Below the pieces are notes generated by a model that saw only the letters and a program-made list of their open reading frames with translations, was not told the origin of the DNA and made no database searches. Of a DNA stretch of 64,000 bases, positions 1 through 9,269 are shown piece after piece. Source of the DNA: Melastoma dodecandrum (lineage: Eukaryota > Streptophyta > Magnoliopsida > Myrtales > Melastomataceae); the NCBI GenBank assembly GCA_029817715.1, contig JARUPY010000267.1, forward strand, positions 62,001 to 126,000, given 5' to 3'. The translations under genes and the position numbers were made by a program. The stretch's first letter is position 1. The number at the start of each line of letters is the position of its first letter.

Positions 1-446
1 AATTAAACCCCCGATTTTATCTTTTGTTTTGTTCTCAAAACATTAACCAGTCCTATGAATCATGCCCACCATAACATCTTAATAAAATTGCTCGATTCGG
101 ATTTTCCGAGAGTAGTGTACAAAGTTAAACTATATAATATAAATTAATTGTCTTAAGTTTTGTATTAAGCAAGTGGTGCTGAGTTCGATTTTCTCGTATC
201 GTCGACAAATCGACAATGAGAACTGATATCGATGAGTTGTTTATCGCTTGATATAGTTATGGTCATACGTTTTATAAATGTACGCTTAGTAAAAATGTAA
301 TGCAAATTAAGCTCTGCAAACAGAAGATGTAGCTTCGAGAACAAGACCTGCCCTCGAGCTCTTGATCCAATAGCCGTTCCCCGTTGCATCTTTTAACGGC
401 CTCTGCTACAGATGCCAGTCGTAGTTATCTGAAAGCTTCCGGTTCA
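1..446. other. 3' flank of the intact Gnk2-like gene, no gene seen
   Basis: AT-rich sequence downstream (in gene sense) of the minus-strand Gnk2-like gene. Around 170-200 the string GTGCTGAGTTCGATTTTC resembles the B box of a tRNA-derived SINE, but I find no A box or tail, so no element is called. Positions 395-446 match the 3' flank of the second minus-strand Gnk2 copy near 11470-11520, so this flank is part of the duplicated segment. Confidence 0.5.
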
Positions 447-860
447 CTAATCGTTGAAGGGATTGGGATCGATCTTCCTCCCACAATCCATCAGCCCAAT
501 CGTGGGGAATGGACACTTCATTCTTATTTTGATCTCTGCCGTTCTTAAACAAATACTGCACTCCTCTGCGGAGAGTCGGGGATTGCACCATGAGCCGCCA
601 TAGCACTGGTAGCCATTGACAGAGAAATGGTTACGCATCTGGTTGCCTCTGGAGCTCGTATGTGCAACTAACGCATCGATGACACCATTGATAACAAATG
701 TGTACTCAATATCGGGTACATCTGCCTGAAAGCTAATGCAATCGTTGTAGACCATGGTAGTGATTGGTACCCCTCTCACCACCATGGCCAACAGGAAAAA
801 TGCAACCAGAACGGATGCAAACGTCAGGAACAACGTCGTTAAACCTTGACTCCTTTCCAT
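447..860 (-). CDS. Secreted Gnk2-like (DUF26, stress-antifung) cysteine-rich protein, intact copy
   Basis: Single-exon ORF of 137 residues. Residues 1-30 form a hydrophobic signal peptide (MERSQGLTT, then an Ala/Phe/Leu/Val stretch). The mature part has the family signature C-X8-C-X2-C (Cys of GGSWC, eight residues, then CSIC), a preceding YQCYGG and a following LMDCG. Family knowledge: Gnk2-type proteins are apoplastic; ginkbilobin binds mannose and has antifungal activity, and the same domain occurs in cysteine-rich receptor kinases and plasmodesmal proteins. This is a single-domain secreted form with no kinase or membrane segment after the signal peptide. It is the only fully open copy in the cluster. 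A TATA-like CTATATAA on the minus strand (about 930-938) lies some 70 bases upstream of the ATG and supports this start. Exact ligand or activity is unknown. Confidence 0.85.
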   Translation of the reverse strand: MERSQGLTTLFLTFASVLVAFFLLAMVVRGVPITTMVYNDCISFQADVPDIEYTFVINGVIDALVAHTSSRGNQMRNHFSVNGYQCYGGSWCNPRLSAEECSICLRTAEIKIRMKCPFPTIGLMDCGRKIDPNPFND

Positions 861-1206
861 AACGATCCCTGACTCTCTTGCTCTCTATCCGTGAATAGCA
901 CAGACACCCATGGGTTTCCTACCCCTGGCATTATATAGCACTTAACTTCATTATCATACATCTTCGGCTTCAGACCGAAACCATCGAAAGTTTATGAGCA
1001 CTTCATTATCATACATCTTCGGCTTCAGACCGAAACCATCGAAAGTTTATGAGCCGGAAAATATGCTCCGACATAATGTGCTGCCTCGCTTATCGTCTGC
1101 ATTCTACATTATACGACGGCTTATATGATTGAACGCTTCCTCGTAGCTTTCGTCGGAGATTAACAGAAGGAATTAAGGCGGCCGGATCCGCCTCGATGGT
1201 TTGTTG
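861..1206 (-). promoter_or_regulatory. Promoter region of the intact Gnk2-like gene
   Basis: Contains the minus-strand TATA-like element at about 930-938 and, directly upstream, a perfect 55-bp tandem duplication (945-999 and 1000-1054). The segment 1055-1180 is clearly homologous to 16519-16640, upstream of the second minus-strand copy, so it is a duplicated promoter. A Copia element begins at 1207. Confidence 0.6.
945..1054. repeat. Perfect 55-bp tandem duplication next to the TATA box
   Basis: Two identical units, 945-999 and 1000-1054, each starting ACTTCATTATCATACATC and ending TTTATGAGC. Each unit holds a short inverted repeat, TTCGG-cttcaga-CCGAA. The homologous promoter at 16519-16640 shows no such doubling, so the duplication arose after the copies separated or was lost from the other. 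Confidence 0.9.
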
Positions 1207-1805
1207 TGTTGGAATTTTGGGCTACAATTAATTGTATATTTTTGTATTAATCTTCTTTCTTTACTTCATCAAACTACATTTTATAAAACAGGCTGTAACA
1301 TAAGGCAGTGCATGAAATCCCACTAAAGTATTGTGATCACTAAAGTTATTGGGATATGCGCATCTCGATTATTTAATGTGGTTTACGGCTGGGTGTAGGC
1401 CATTTATAGCCTATGGTCTGTTGATGGATAAGACCGTAGGTTTTATGGATTATGGTAATTTACGGCTAGGTCCCTTCCCCTGTCCTTCAGACTTTTATTT
1501 AATAAAGGGCAAAACTGACTTTTCACAATGAAAACCATATATATAAATATGAGATTTCTGGAAATCGATTCATAAGGTTTCGATCGTCAGTTTCTTACGC
1601 CTCCTCCATCGAGAGCAGCCGTACAGGAAGGAAAAGGGGAAAAGGATCTACGCTCCTTGAATTCATCTTCTACATCCACAAAATGTCAACTACGGGTACG
1701 TTTACTATCCGGTCCTTCCTTTGTGATTGTAAATCCCTGTAAACGATCCTGTTTCCGCTGTTTATTGAGAATTGTGACTTCTCCGAGTATATGAGATAGT
1801 CAACA
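1207..1805 (+). repeat. 5' LTR of the Copia element
   Basis: 599 bp, TG...CA ends. An AT-rich TATA-like stretch lies near 1536-1550. The first ATG downstream of it is at 1683 and is followed by a GG|GTACGT donor-like site, so the LTR probably supplies the start codon of a spliced gag message. An AATAAA-type signal lies near 1499-1505. Confidence 0.95.
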
Positions 1806-1807
1806 CG

Positions 1808-1819
1808 TGGTATCAGAGC
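1808..1819 (+). other. Primer-binding site, initiator Met-tRNA
   Basis: TGGTATCAGAGC, separated by two bases (CG) from the LTR end. It is the standard plant Copia PBS complementary to the 3' end of tRNA-iMet. Confidence 0.95.
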
Positions 1820-2257
1820 GGATTATACGGATTTACAATTCTGAGGAGAAATTTTGATTATATTTCGTTGTTTTCTCTTTCTGATATCTTCGGTTATCGA
1901 GTTTAAATCGACGATAACGACCGTTTAAATTTTGGCAACATCATTAAAGTTTTGAATGATGTTTGTTATTAACGCAATCGGATAAGTATGAATAATCTCG
2001 ATATGCGTAACGCTATCGGATAATATCGATAAGCGTGACATTTGGATAAGTATGGTTTATCTCGATAACCGTACCATAAAAGGACGGATTATAATGATTG
2101 TTATAATAATAATATTATTATTTATATTATTATTATATTGTATTGTTATATTATATTATTATAATATAATATCAATTGATGGTGACACACGTCTAACAAT
2201 TGACAATAACGTGCGTCAAAAGTAAATAAATAAATAAATAGGTTGACAAATGTGTAT

Positions 2258-2294
2258 CACGATTGACAATTGTCAATTGACATTGTCAATCGTG
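2258..2294 (+). other. Perfect 12-bp hairpin in the Copia leader
   Basis: CACGATTGACAA (2258-2269) pairs exactly with TTGTCAATCGTG (2283-2294) across a 13-nt loop that itself contains TTGTCAATTGACA. Related TTGACAA motifs occur at 2199 and 2242. It lies just upstream of a TATA box and of the accessory ORF. Confidence 0.85.
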
Positions 2295-2321
2295 AAAACG
2301 GTAACATTCAGAGCTGAAGCC

Positions 2322-2329
2322 TATAAAAG
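2322..2329 (+). promoter_or_regulatory. TATA box upstream of the accessory ORF
   Basis: CTATAAAAGG at 2321-2330, a near-ideal plant TATA box. A pyrimidine-rich CTCA start-site context follows at about 2358-2361, and the accessory ATG is at 2403. This suggests the ORF may be transcribed from its own promoter independently of the LTR. Function is inferred. Confidence 0.45.
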
Positions 2330-2402
2330 GCTAAAACCGTCGTTTAAAGTTATCCTCCTCAATACAAACGCTTCTACAAATAAACACTGAAATTCTGTTC
2401 GA

Positions 2403-2999
2403 ATGGCGGGAAGCTCAAGTCAACCATCTTGGAGGCTGGAACGAAATGTATGGGTTGATGGATATCACCTCAAAGGGGTTTTCAATACGGGAGTTTGGCA
2501 CTCCTTCATCTCCAAAAGGTCAGCAAAAGAGATGGGAATGCCTTGGGATAGAACCCAATATGCATCAATTATCACTTCGTGGAAAGATGTCCCCGTCAAA
2601 ATGTGGGGACCATGTCGTGATTGTGAGGTACGTGTTGATTTCCTCATTGTAAAAGTTGACCTCTTTGTCACGGAGATGGATCCGGGCATTGATGTCATGT
2701 TTGGTATGCAATGGATGAAAAGAAATGGAGCTACAATTGATTGTCAGTCTGGACAAATACAATTTCAAACAGCTGGAGAAGGAATCAACACTTTCAGAAA
2801 TCTGGATGTTGAAAGCGTTGTGGAAGGATATGTTCCGAATGTTGGAGAATACAATATTCCGTTGGCAATTTTAGATTGCAATGTGAGGCAAATTCGTGGT
2901 AAGATAGTGCCGGTAGTTAAAATAGGTTGGTCTCAGGGTAATGAAACCTGGGAACCAGAAGCTGAAGCCCGGACAAAATATCCTCATCTGTTTGTCTGA
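2403..2999 (+). CDS. Accessory ORF: Gypsy-type protease fold (Asp to Asn) plus chromodomain, inside a Copia leader
   Basis: Intact 198-residue ORF. Residues about 15-121 look like a Ty3/Gypsy retropepsin: VFNTG at the catalytic loop (normally DTG/DSG, so Asp is replaced by Asn28), HSFIS, then the characteristic GIDVMFGMQWMKRNG (95-109) and IDCQSGQIQF. Residues about 152-198 match a Gypsy integrase-tail chromodomain: PLAILD, KIVPVVKIGW, NETWEPEAE and KYPHLF, with conserved Trp176 and Trp183. In Gypsy Pol these two parts are separated by RT, RNase H and integrase; here all of that is absent. The protease is predicted to be dead; the chromodomain could bind modified histones and affect targeting or silencing. 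It is unrelated to the Copia protease of the same element. Role unknown. Confidence 0.8.
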   Translation: MAGSSSQPSWRLERNVWVDGYHLKGVFNTGVWHSFISKRSAKEMGMPWDRTQYASIITSWKDVPVKMWGPCRDCEVRVDFLIVKVDLFVTEMDPGIDVMFGMQWMKRNGATIDCQSGQIQFQTAGEGINTFRNLDVESVVEGYVPNVGEYNIPLAILDCNVRQIRGKIVPVVKIGWSQGNETWEPEAEARTKYPHLFV

Positions 3000-3103
3000 G
3001 AAACCAATGGGGATATTGTACATATGCTAAAGCCCTTGTAAATAAATAAAACTGGGCAGTGTAAATATTGCGTATTAAGATATAAATGTGTCAATGTATA
3101 AAA

Positions 3104-3123
3104 CCTAATCCAAGTGGATTAGG
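3104..3123 (+). other. Perfect 8-bp stem, 4-nt loop hairpin
   Basis: CCTAATCC (3104-3111), loop AAGT, GGATTAGG (3116-3123). It lies about 100 bases after the accessory ORF stop and could be a transcript 3' structure or part of the leader fold. Confidence 0.8.
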
Positions 3124-3329
3124 CATTAAATCTATGTGTTTGGGACTATGCTAACCTAAACTATTAAACAATAATTGCGCATATTATAATATTAATTTTA
3201 CGCAATCTTTTTAAAGTAAGACTCGTGGAAAGGAATAAGTATATACATATATATATACACGAGTAAGGTATCACACATAATATCTAATGTGATAAGTGAT
3301 ATGAGCCTAGAAAGGTGTGACCATGTTGT

Positions 3330-3590
3330 GCCATGAACATTTGGTTGCCAAAGTGACCTGTTTATGGTGACAGTTGGTTCTAATTAATACATGCATTTAT
3401 TTAATGAAGGAACGTCATAATGTGCTACAAGTGTTTGGCCGCCAAAGTGGCTCACTTGTATGTGACAGGTGGTGGTTTCTTAAAAGTAGCATGTATTAAT
3501 TCCCACAGTTTATAGCACATTGTGCTGTGTATGATTTCACCAAAGTGGATCATCCATGGTGACACGTGATCGGGTGTGGGATTAGACTAT
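3330..3590 (+). repeat. Three spaced leader repeats; two fold into the same covarying stem-loop
   Basis: Units centred near 3348, 3442 and 3545 share CCAAAGTG and a downstream TGACA. In unit 1 CATGAACA (3332-3339) pairs with TGTTTATG (3359-3366), with inner stem TTTGG/CCAAA, a 3-nt loop and a 6-nt bulge (GTGACC). In unit 2 the outer stem is a different sequence, TACAAGTG with CACTTGTA (3426-3433 and 3453-3460), but the same inner stem, 3-nt loop and 6-nt bulge (GTGGCT) are kept. Unit 3 is degenerate. Changed bases with preserved pairing suggest selection on RNA structure. Confidence 0.6.
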
Positions 3591-3759
3591 TTGTTTCCCA
3601 AAGGGAATAAATTTGTCAAATAATTTTATGATCCTTATGGGAAGATTTCTCTGCCTTATGTTTTCTCTACCCAAAGGGGAGTTGACATTAGGGCATGAGG
3701 ATTCTTCATTAATTTTGGATCGAATTAATCAATTTTAAATGGCTCATGACACTAAATGA

Positions 3760-6700
3760 TTGCATTACTTTTGTTCTACAGTTTCCTTCAATATGTGCAA
3801 TAACGCTACCACTATAGAGGTCCTAGGCGGTTCAAATTATAAGAAATGGAAACAAGACCTCGAGTTTGCTATGGGCTGCATCAACCAGGATATGGGTCTT
3901 ACAGTGGATGAACCTGGGGTGCCTACTGATGCGAGCTCAGTCCGGGAAAAGGAATATTATGAGAAATGGACACATGCCAATAAAATGTGCATGTTGGCCA
4001 TGAAAAGGTCAATCCCGGATCATCTTCTTAGTGGTTTGCCGGAAACTAATAATGCAAAAGTTCTTCTTGCTGCCATTGGAGAGCGATATCAGGTGTCTGA
4101 CAATGCAGAGATCACACACCTGCTAGAGATGATGAATGCTTTGGCTTACAGAGATTTTACCAATGTGAGGGAATACATTATGAGATGGGTGCATGTGCAG
4201 TCCAAACTGAGCGCCCACAAAATAGATTTACCAGAGAATTACATAGTTCCTCGGATCCTCAGTTCTCTGCCTCCTGAGTTTGGAATGATTAAGACTGCTT
4301 TTAACACTCAAGGAGAGAGTTGGACAGTGAACGAGCTCATTACTCGCTGTGTAGCTGAGGAGGAAAAGATTAAGAAAGACATGAGACCAAGTGCTTTTAC
4401 GATAACTGATGCAGGTCCAAGTTTTCATAAAAGAAAGGTGTTTAAAAAGGGATTCAAACCAAGGAACAATCAAGCGCCTCAGACTTTTAAGAAACCCAGT
4501 GTTGGACAAAGACAGGGCAAAGCGATTCGAAAGTATGCACCTGTAAGTGCCAAAGGTGGTATTAAATGCTTCTTTTGTGGGAAAATGGGGCACTTGAAGA
4601 AAGATTGTTATCAATACAAGAATTGGCTTGAAAAGAAAAAGAAGAAGAATGTGGGAGGTAAATTATCAGCTTTGGTTTGTTTTGAATCAAACCTTGCCGA
4701 TGTTTCTCCGAATACTTGGTGGATAGATAGTGGTGCATCTATTCACATTGCTGTGAACATGCAGGGATTCCAGAAGCAAAGGAAGCCAAATGAATGTGAA
4801 AGTAAGGTGAAAGTGGGAAACAATTCAGAAGCTGAAGCTGAATTTATTGGAGTTGTTAAACTTCCTTTAGATTCAGGCTTTGAGCTTGTTTTGGAAAACG
4901 TTCTGTATATTCCCACTTTTAGGAGAAACTTGATTTCTGTTTCACTGTTGAACAAATTTGGATTTAGCTGTTTATTTCAGAATGGTTCTATGCAGTTGTC
5001 ACTAAATTCAAAGGTTGTTGGTAGTGGTAGATTGTCTAATGGACTTTATCAATTGGATTTGATACCTTCATATGGTATTGAATCCTTGTATGCTGAATCT
5101 TCAGCACCTAAAAGAGTTTTGTCGAAAGAGAAGTCCTCGATATTGTGGCACAAACGTTTAGGCCACATATCTAAAGAGCGAGTGGAACGCCTTGTGAAGG
5201 ACAATTTGCTCCCTTCACTTGATTTCAGTAATATGGAAACATGTATTGATTGTATTCGAGGGAAGTTGTCAAAAACTCGCAAGAAGGGAGCCACACGTTG
5301 CACTAATCTATTGGAGATTGTGCATACAGATATCTGTGGACCCCTTCAAACCACTTTGTGTGGAAATAAATATTTCATCACCTTTATAGACGACCTTTCT
5401 CGCTACGGCTATGTATTTCTTATAAAAGAAAAGTCGGAGGCTTTGGAGAAATTCAAGATTTTCAAGTTGGAAGTTGAAAAACAATTGGAGAAAACAATTA
5501 AGATTGTGAGATCGGATAGAGGTGGTGAATATTATGGTAGACATACTGATTCCGGACAGTAGATAGGGCCATTTGCTAAGTTTCTGCAAGATTGTGGCAT
5601 TGTACCACAATATGCTATGCCTTATACTCCTGAGCAGAATGGCGTAGCAGAAAGAAGAAACCGAACTCTGATGGATATGGTAAGGAGCATGATGGATAGA
5701 AGCAACTTGCCTAATTATCTGTGGGGAGAAGCACTTAAAACAGCTTCATATATTCTCAACAGAGTTCCCAGTAAATCTATACAGAAGACTCCATTTGAAC
5801 TATGGACTGGAAGAAAGCCTAGTTTTAATCATTTTCGTGTTTGGGGTTGTCCAGCTGAAGTGAGAGTATTTAATCCAGTTGAGAAAAAGACTGATCCCCG
5901 AACAGTTCGTGCTTTCTTCATAGGATATCCGGAAAGATCTAAGGGTTATAGATTCTATTGTCCCTCAAGAGGAAATAAAGTAATAGAATCTCTTAATGCG
6001 AAATTTCTAGAAAATGATATAGCAGAAGTTCAAGACTTTCCTGCTACATCCTCAAATGATCGAAACTTTGTCCTTATTCCCATACCAGCGTCTACGGGAA
6101 CAACAGTTGTGACGCCTCCTGTTGAAAACATTGATTCATCCGATGGTGCACATGAAGAGGAACGAAACGCAATTGTTGAAAATCCTCCAGTTGTTACAGA
6201 AATGGTTCCCGTGAGGAGATCAACTAGGGTAAGGAAACCGGCCTTATCTAATGATTACATTGTCTTTCTTAATGAAGATTACGGTGGATTAGTGAGTGAT
6301 CCCACAAACTTTGAGGAAGCGGTCAATGGATCACAAAGTAATGAATGGCTGAGTGCAATGAAAGATGAGTTACAGTCTATGACGGCTAATGATGTGTGGG
6401 AACTCACAGAACCACCGGATGGACAAAAGACAATTGGTTGTAAATGGGTCTTCAAAACTAAGAAAGACGCTAAAGGAAATATTGAACGTTATAAGGCAAG
6501 ACTGGTTGCTAAAGGATTCACTCAACGAGCTGGTGTTGATTATACTGAGACTTATTCTCCAGTTTCCTCTAAAGATGCATTCAGAATTTTGATGGCGCTT
6601 GTTGCACACTTCAATCTTGAGTTACACCAGATGGATGTGAAAACAGCCTTTCTAAATGGAAACCTCTTAGAGAATGTTTATATGGAACAACCAGAGGGTT

Positions 6701-7881
6701 TCGAGGTAGAAGGATCTGAGCACATGGTTTGTAAATTAAAGAAATCCATTTATGGATTAAAGCAGGCTTCACGACAATGGTATTTGAAATTTGATGAGGT
6801 AATATCATCTTTTGGATTTGTTGAAAATCCGTTTGATCAGTGCGTTTATATGAGGACTAGTGGAAGTAGTTTCATCTTTCTTGTTCTCTATGTGGATGAT
6901 ATCCTTCTCGCAAGTAATGATCTGACAATGCTACACGAGACCAAAAGCATATTGTCTAGATCTTTTGATATGAAGGACTTGGGTGAGGCTGCTTATGTGC
7001 TTGGAATTGAGATTTGTCGAGACAGATCTCGAAATGTGTTGGGACTGAGTCAAAGAGGTTACATTGAAAAAGTACTTGAGCGATTTGCTATGCAATCTTG
7101 CAAGCCAGGAGAAGTACCAATAGTAAAAGGAGATAAGTTTAATAAAGATCAATGTCCCAAGAATGATATTGAGAAGGAATCGATGAAAGGTATACCTTAT
7201 AGCAGTGCAGTTGGTAGCTTAATGTATGCTCAGGTCTGTACTAGACCAGATCTTGCCTTTCCGGTTAGTGTTCTTGGTAGATATTTGTCTAACCCGGGAA
7301 GGGAACATTGGACTGCTGCTAAAAAGGTAATGAGATATTTGCAGCGAACTAAGGCTAACATGTTGATCTACAAAAGAGTAGATAACCTTGAGGTAATCGG
7401 GTATACTGATTCTGAGTTTGTTGGTTGCTCCGATGATATGAAGTCTACCTCAGGTTATATATTCATGTTGGCTGGAGGAGCTATTTCCTGGAAAAGTGTT
7501 AAACAAATACTTATAGCTTCCTCGACTATGCAGGCAGAGTTTGTTGCATGCTATGGGGCGTCATCTCACGCTGTTTGGCTCAGAAATTTTATTTCGGGTC
7601 TTAAAGTTATTGACTCCATTGCTAGACCATTAGTAATCTATTGTGACAACAGTGCTGCGGTTTTCTATTCCAAGAATAACCGAACTACGGGTGGTTCTAA
7701 GCACATGGAAATTAAATATCTTAAAGTTCGCGAGCTGGTAAAGCATGGGGACATTGTCATTGAACACATTGATACAGAATCAATGTTGGCAGATCCACTA
7801 ACTAAAGGACTTAGACCCATAACTTTTAAGAAACATGTTATAGACATGGGTATCTTAGAGTCCTTTGATCCTTTTGGTTAG
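3760..7881 (+). pseudogene. Copia gag-pol polyprotein with a single in-frame UAG
   Basis: One reading frame from 3760 to 7881, broken only by TAG at 5560-5562. Order: gag; CCHC zinc knuckle CFFCGKMGHLKKDC (about 4567-4610); Copia protease WIDSGAS (about 4720); integrase zinc site with LWHKRLGH and CIDC; integrase core DICGP, DDLSRYG and the EQNGVAERRNR block; RT with YVDDILLAS (about 6890); RNase H with YTDSEFVGC and the terminal MLADPLTKGL. The stop lies in the integrase core between the second Asp and the Glu. The upstream Met codons at 3760 and 3793 are unlikely to be the true start if the predicted intron is used. As it stands, gag, protease and only part of integrase could be made. Confidence 0.93.
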
Positions 7882-8444
7882 TGGGAGTTTGTGATACTCT
7901 CTTATTGTATCTTGTCGTCGACAATATATATGTGTATATATTGACATGCATGCAGTTATTTTATATCATGTGCACATGACAGTTGTTTAAAGAAAATCTT
8001 GAGACTTGGTGCTTAGTCTCAAGTACGACGGTATTGTCACTAAAGTTTGTCTCTGATAAAGCACCGTAAAGTTTACGCGCATTCAGGTTTGTGAGACAAA
8101 TCAGGGAGCATTATTTGCTCAAAAGTCTTTCTAGCCCGTTATAGGTGTAAAGTTACAGAAAGATTAGGACCGACTGAAGTAGCATCAAATTTGATCACAT
8201 AAGGGATGCTATTTCGGCTATACCACCACATTGACCCATGACGGCTTGATTGCTTAGTGTTGTGATTATGGTTATCTTGTATCATTGAGTGATACTCTGA
8301 CGGTCATAGTTCGACGCTCGGTAATTTAGTTGGTCGGGGTTGTTCGAGATGTTGTCTTTATATGGCCATACAGATGTTACAGCCTGAGAGTCATTTACTA
8401 AACCTTTTTTTTCGGATACAATTAATGTTGCCCAAGTGGGAGAA
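7882..8444 (+). other. Copia 3' untranslated segment and polypurine tract
   Basis: About 560 bases between the pol stop and the 3' LTR, with no ORF. A TATATATGTGTATATATTGAC stretch lies near 7925. It ends in the polypurine tract AAGTGGGAGAA (8434-8444), directly abutting the LTR. Confidence 0.85.
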
Positions 8445-9043
8445 TGTTGGAATTTTGGGCTACAATTAATTGTATATTTTTGTATTAATCTTCTTTCTTT
8501 ACTTCATCAAACTACATTTTATAAAACAGGCTGTAACATAAGGCAGTGCATGAAATCCCACTAAAGTATTGTGATCACTAAAGTTATTGGGATATGCGCA
8601 TCTCGATTATTTAATGTGGTTTACGGCTGGGTGTAGGCCATTTATAGCCTATGGTCTGTTGATGGATAAGACCGTAGGTTTTATGGATTATGGTAATTTA
8701 CGGCTAGGTCCCTTCCCCTGTCCTTCAGACTTTTATTTAATAAAGGGCAAAACTGACTTTTCACAAAGAAAACCATATATATATATATGGAATTTCTGGA
8801 AATCGATTCATAAGGTTTCGATCGTCAGTTTCTTACGCCTCCTCCATCGAGAGCAGCCGTTAGGGAAGGAAAAGGGGAAAAGGATCTACGCTCCTTGAAT
8901 TCATCTTCTACATCCACAAAATGTCAACTACGGGTACGTTTACTATCCGGTTCTTCCTTTGTGATTGTAAATCCGTGTAAACGATCCTGTTTCCGCTGTT
9001 TATTGAGAATTGTGACTTCTCCGAGTATATGAGATAGTCAACA
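8445..9043 (+). repeat. 3' LTR of the Copia element
   Basis: 599 bp, the same length as the 5' LTR. Differences cluster near the AT-rich TATA-like stretch (8764-8795), near 8858, and at two sites around 8950-8975. It is followed by the target-site duplicate TGTTG at 9044-9048. Confidence 0.95.
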
Positions 9044-9269
9044 TGTTGTTCCACCATGATCTGGACTAAGTGGTATTCTTCTTCTCATCGGCAATCACGT
9101 CCATTCATCCAGAGGTGGAGTGGAGCCAGGATGGACGGAGGGTGACAGACCATTGCCTCCCCAAGAATTTCATTACAAGGAGAGTCCCTTAATTTCTTAC
9201 ATAAATTTAATTCGGTTAAATTAATAATCCCTCAGTTTTTAATTTGTATCAATTGGTTCCTGGCTCCGC

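Larger units (their letters stand above)
1696..3781 (+). other. Predicted intron that would place the gag start codon in the LTR
   Basis: ATG at 1683-1685 in the LTR reads Met-Ser-Thr-Thr, then meets a strong donor (exon ends G1695; intron starts GTACGT). A pyrimidine-rich acceptor TTTTGTTCTACAG ends at 3781. Joining 1695 to 3782 gives a Val codon and continues in the gag frame with no stop, through Met at 3793 into the recognisable gag. The intron would remove the PBS and the accessory ORF, so full-length RNA and spliced mRNA would have different jobs. Inference from sequence only; no transcript evidence. Confidence 0.5.
1207..9043 (+). mobile_element. Near-complete Ty1/Copia retrotransposon (TNT1/Tork-like), with accessory ORF
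   Basis: 7837-bp element bounded by 599-bp LTRs (1207-1805 and 8445-9043) that start TGTTGG and end CAACA. A 5-bp target-site duplication, TGTTG, is perfect (1202-1206 and 9044-9048). A PBS for initiator Met-tRNA follows the 5' LTR and a polypurine tract precedes the 3' LTR. I count about 9 substitutions between the LTRs (around 1.5%), so insertion is recent. Between PBS and gag lies an unusually long leader of about 1.95 kb with an extra ORF, hairpins and a predicted intron. gag-pol is open apart from one in-frame UAG at 5560-5562. The element sits in the spacer between two divergent Gnk2-like copies. Confidence 0.95.

Noticed and set aside
170..200. tRNA-like B box suggesting a SINE
   Set aside because: No A box at the right distance and no tail or target duplication found.
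1349..1531. Open frame repeated at 8587-8898
   Set aside because: Both lie in the LTRs and are the same LTR sequence; not a gene.
5560..5562. UAG as a regulated readthrough site of Copia pol
   Set aside because: It falls inside the integrase core and not between gag and pol, and lacks a known readthrough context.
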